Virus record (IMG/VR): IMGVR_UViG_3300032092_002775
Span: 1 to 21,373 of that record
Direction: 5' to 3' (one strand)
Origin: a virus
DNA length: 21,373 bases
Positions 19,513-21,373 of this stretch are shown in pieces. The notes beneath the pieces were generated by a model that ran no database searches, was not told where the DNA came from, and worked only from the letters and a program-made list of their open reading frames with translations. Made by a program: the position numbers and the translations under genes. Every line of letters starts with the position of its first letter. Position 1 is the stretch's first letter.

Positions 19513-19730
19513 TGGCAGACGACAACCTCAAAGGATTCCGGCAGACCTACCAGGAGACGGGCAAGCCCGGCTACGGCGGCGGCAACGGAACCACCAACAT
19601 CGACCCGGGCCCGTCCGGCTCGCACCGCGACAACAACTGGAAGCGCGGCGCGGCACAGGCAAAGACGAAAAACGCAGGCCAGGTCGGACCCTACAGCAAC
19701 GTGAAAGATCAGTTTGGTCCTAAGTATTAA
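19512..19730 (+). CDS. Small glycine-rich hypothetical protein (72 aa)
   Basis: The ATG overlaps the portal stop (TAATG). The product is short, polar and probably disordered: QETGKPGYGGGNGTTNIDPG, then basic NNWKRGAAQAKTKNAG and a final DQFGPKY. No hydrophobic core is seen. It may be a minor virion or portal-associated protein, based on position only. Confidence 0.7.
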   Translation: MADDNLKGFRQTYQETGKPGYGGGNGTTNIDPGPSGSHRDNNWKRGAAQAKTKNAGQVGPYSNVKDQFGPKY

Positions 19731-19767
19731 AGCCCTGTTTAGTTTGTAGGGCGGGTATTAAGAAAAT

Positions 19768-19791
19768 CTTGCATAGGTGGGTCTATGCAGG
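19768..19791 (+). promoter_or_regulatory. Hairpin covering a ribosome-binding site and start codon
   Basis: The sequence TGCATAG-GTGGGT-CTATGCA (19770-19789) forms a perfect seven-base stem, extended to nine with one G-U pair. The loop side holds the AGGTGG ribosome-binding site and the 3' arm contains the ATG of the 63-residue gene. If folded in the mRNA it would limit initiation. Confidence 0.55.
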
Positions 19792-19976
19792 ATTTGACAT
19801 CCAGAATTATGGCTCGCGTAAGCGAGCAGATCCGATTGTTAGACTCCTCCCTAATTACGGGCAAGGGAGTCAGCAACATGGAGCGCTACCAGAGGCTCCT
19901 GGGTGAGCGTGAGGGACTACAGACGTGCCTCAACATTATTGACGACATACTGACAGAGAACGACGAGGCTGAATAG
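19785..19976 (+). CDS. Small helical protein (63 aa)
   Basis: ATG 19785 sits in the hairpin described above, with AGGTGG upstream. The product MQDLTSRIMARVSEQIRLLD then GKGVSNMERYQRLLGEREGL and a final helix is a two-helix pattern (first helix, short loop, second helix), likely dimeric. Acidic C-terminus NDEAE. Position between portal and co-chaperonin suggests an assembly role; no family recognised. Confidence 0.7.
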   Translation: MQDLTSRIMARVSEQIRLLDSSLITGKGVSNMERYQRLLGEREGLQTCLNIIDDILTENDEAE

Positions 19977-19994
19977 CCTGGAAAGGAGTGCCGG

Positions 19995-20435
19995 ATGGCA
20001 TTTGACGTGGTAAAGAAGGAGGAGCCAGACCTACGTACGGAGATTGAGTGTTTTCCGGACATCGACCCTGGCATAGACGTGGCAGGCGACCGTGTGTTGG
20101 TCCAGCTGCGACGAGAGAAAACAACGAGCAAGGGCGGCATCATCCTGGTTGATGAGACCAAGCAAACGCTTCGGTTTAACGAGACGGTCGCGAAGGTCAT
20201 ACAGATCGGACCCCTGGCATACAAGAGCCCAGACACGCTGGAGCCTTGGATCGAGGGACCCTGGTGCAAGGTCGGCGACTTAGTTCGCACGATCAAGTAC
20301 GGCGGGGATCGGTTTGTTGTACAACCCGAGGATGAGGGATCTCCGGTGGTGTTTATCACCATCCAGGCAAGAGAGATCATCTCGCGCATCCGGAGCTTTG
20401 AGCACGCACAAAAAATGCGGGCCTTCGTTGATTAA
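19995..20435 (+). CDS. GroES-like co-chaperonin (146 aa)
   Basis: Co-chaperonins cap GroEL-type rings and help fold proteins such as capsid subunits. The GroES-like core begins DVAGDRVLVQLRREKT (28-43), followed by a mobile-loop-like segment TSKGGIILVDETKQ (44-57), then TVAKVIQIGPLAY and GDLVRTIKYGGDRF and the strand FITIQAREIISRI. It is about 50 residues longer than bacterial GroES, with extra N-terminal and middle segments, as in other phage versions. No GroEL is seen, so it would use the host chaperonin. AAGGAG lies before ATG 19995. Placement before the scaffold-like gene fits a role in head assembly. Confidence 0.82.
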   Translation: MAFDVVKKEEPDLRTEIECFPDIDPGIDVAGDRVLVQLRREKTTSKGGIILVDETKQTLRFNETVAKVIQIGPLAYKSPDTLEPWIEGPWCKVGDLVRTIKYGGDRFVVQPEDEGSPVVFITIQAREIISRIRSFEHAQKMRAFVD

Positions 20436-20454
20436 ACTTTGTAGAAAGTGACAA

Positions 20455-21373
20455 ATGGCAGAGAAAGAGGAGAAGCTGCTCCCCATCAAGGAGCAGGAAG
20501 ACGGCGCGGTTCTGGTCGCGGTTGATAAGGAGGACAACCCCTTTGAGGACGCGGACAAGAGTCAGGATGACGACAAGAAGGACGCTGACACCGGCGGTGA
20601 CGTATCAGATCAAGACGGTGGTGCCGAACAGTCGATGGATTCTGACCCCGATGACGGGGATTCTGATGAAGAGACTGACGAGGACAGAGAAAAGATTCGC
20701 GAGGCTCGCCGCGAGGAGCGCAAGCTCAAGAAGGAGCTAGCCAAGCAGCGAGAGATCTCTGCAAAGCACAAGATTAGCGCGCTGGAGCGCAGAAACGAGG
20801 AGCTGGCCCGCAGGCTGGCCGCGGTTGAATCAGCCGCGACATCGTTCCAGTTCGCGCAGGTAGACAAGGCAATCGACGACGAGGCAACACGCGTCGAGTA
20901 CGCCAAGATGAAGCTGCTGCAGGCCTCACAGGCCGGCAACGCCGAGGAGCAGGTTGAGTACCTTGAGCAGCTTCAGGAGGCAAAGACACGGCTTGCACAG
21001 ATGCAGGCCTACAAGAAGCAGCAGGTTGAGCAGGTCCGTCGTCCCAAGCAGAACGTGCCAAACGAGGTATCTCGCGCGGTGCAGGAGAATGCAGAGGCCT
21101 GGCTCTCAAAGAATAAATGGTATGACCCCAACGCGAGGGATACAGACAGCAGGATCGCGAAGGTCATAGACAACGAGATGGCCGCAGAGGGCTGGGACCC
21201 ATCGGACCAGGAGTACTGGGACGAGCTGGACAACAGACTATCTGCGCGTTTGCCACATCGTTACGCGGCAAAGACCGGCAACAGCGCCGCCAAGGCAAGG
21301 CCAAACCCTACGGCATCAAGCCGTACGGCCAACCCCTCAGGCGTTCCGGCAAATGCAATTAAGCTATCCCCGG
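20455..21373 (+). CDS. Scaffold-like protein, cut by the right edge
   Basis: ATG 20455 opens a frame of 306 codons that is still open at the last base. The product is very acidic at first (DDDKKDADTGGDVSDQDGG), then a long charged coiled coil (REERKLKKELAKQREISAKH and following), then a helical region KNKWYDPNARDTDSRIAKVI with WDPSDQEYWDELDNRL. Such a layout, after portal and before the expected major capsid gene, is typical of scaffolding proteins, which hold capsid subunits in place and leave the head. The ribosome-binding site is weak (GAAAG). The 3' end is not in the window. Confidence 0.82.
   Translation, partial: MAEKEEKLLPIKEQEDGAVLVAVDKEDNPFEDADKSQDDDKKDADTGGDVSDQDGGAEQSMDSDPDDGDSDEETDEDREKIREARREERKLKKELAKQREISAKHKISALERRNEELARRLAAVESAATSFQFAQVDKAIDDEATRVEYAKMKLLQASQAGNAEEQVEYLEQLQEAKTRLAQMQAYKKQQVEQVRRPKQNVPNEVSRAVQENAEAWLSKNKWYDPNARDTDSRIAKVIDNEMAAEGWDPSDQEYWDELDNRLSARLPHRYAAKTGNSAAKARPNPTASSRTANPSGVPANAIKLSP

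Noticed and set aside
19730-19756. Terminator hairpin AGCCCT / AGGGC after the 72-residue gene
   Set aside because: The stem is short, the loop is long and there is no T-run after it on the plus strand.
20670-20700. Plus-strand CTGACGAG near GAAAAG, a possible sixth hammerhead
   Set aside because: No stems form around the core and the sequence is explained by Asp/Glu codons of the scaffold-like gene.

Overview
The window is part of a tailed double-stranded DNA phage genome of fairly high GC content, probably infecting a proteobacterium. The phage assignment rests on a large terminase, a P22-like portal, a scaffold-like protein and a primase-polymerase-helicase. The host guess rests on the DUF1289 protein, the AcpS homologue and two sequences matching the bacterial sigma-54 promoter consensus; it is inference. 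The right end cuts a scaffold-like gene and the left end cuts a small gene, so the genome is incomplete here.

Layout. Positions 1-11776 hold about 35 mostly tiny genes, all on the minus strand and so read from right to left. Positions 11777-12859 are a non-coding control region. From 12860 to the right edge all genes are on the plus strand and form the packaging and head module: a stand-alone intein-like protein, terminase large subunit, an unknown 416-residue protein, portal, two small proteins, a GroES-like co-chaperonin and a scaffold-like protein. The minus-strand arm carries replication and host-takeover functions: an NrS-1-like primase-polymerase/SF3 helicase, a sigma-70-like factor that lacks region 4, a holo-ACP synthase homologue, a GP88-family protein, DUF3310 and DUF1289 proteins, and several one- or two-helix membrane micro-proteins missed by length cut-offs.

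The most striking content is RNA. Between the genes at 9.6-11.6 kb lie five 52-nt elements that each match a complete type I hammerhead self-cleaving ribozyme: core CUGACGA, core GAAA, three helices and a cleavable UC. Stems I and III carry compensatory changes between copies. Each starts just after, or in one case inside the end of, the upstream gene. Four would leave a 27-28 nt leader ahead of the next gene's ribosome-binding site. A second conserved sequence of about 21 bp lies 27-34 nt upstream of five gene starts in the same arm and is a candidate promoter or operator. At 8319-8423 a third structured element, of unknown class, fills the same kind of slot. I read this arm as a polycistron cut into, or started as, separate messages with matched short leaders; the processing model is inference.

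The control region holds two tandem sigma-54-like promoters facing the head genes, then an array of two interleaved palindrome families, and an AT-rich imperfect palindrome with G-rich nonamer arms. The latter has a second copy upstream of the primase gene at 4.4-4.6 kb, so it is a candidate replication origin or shared control element.
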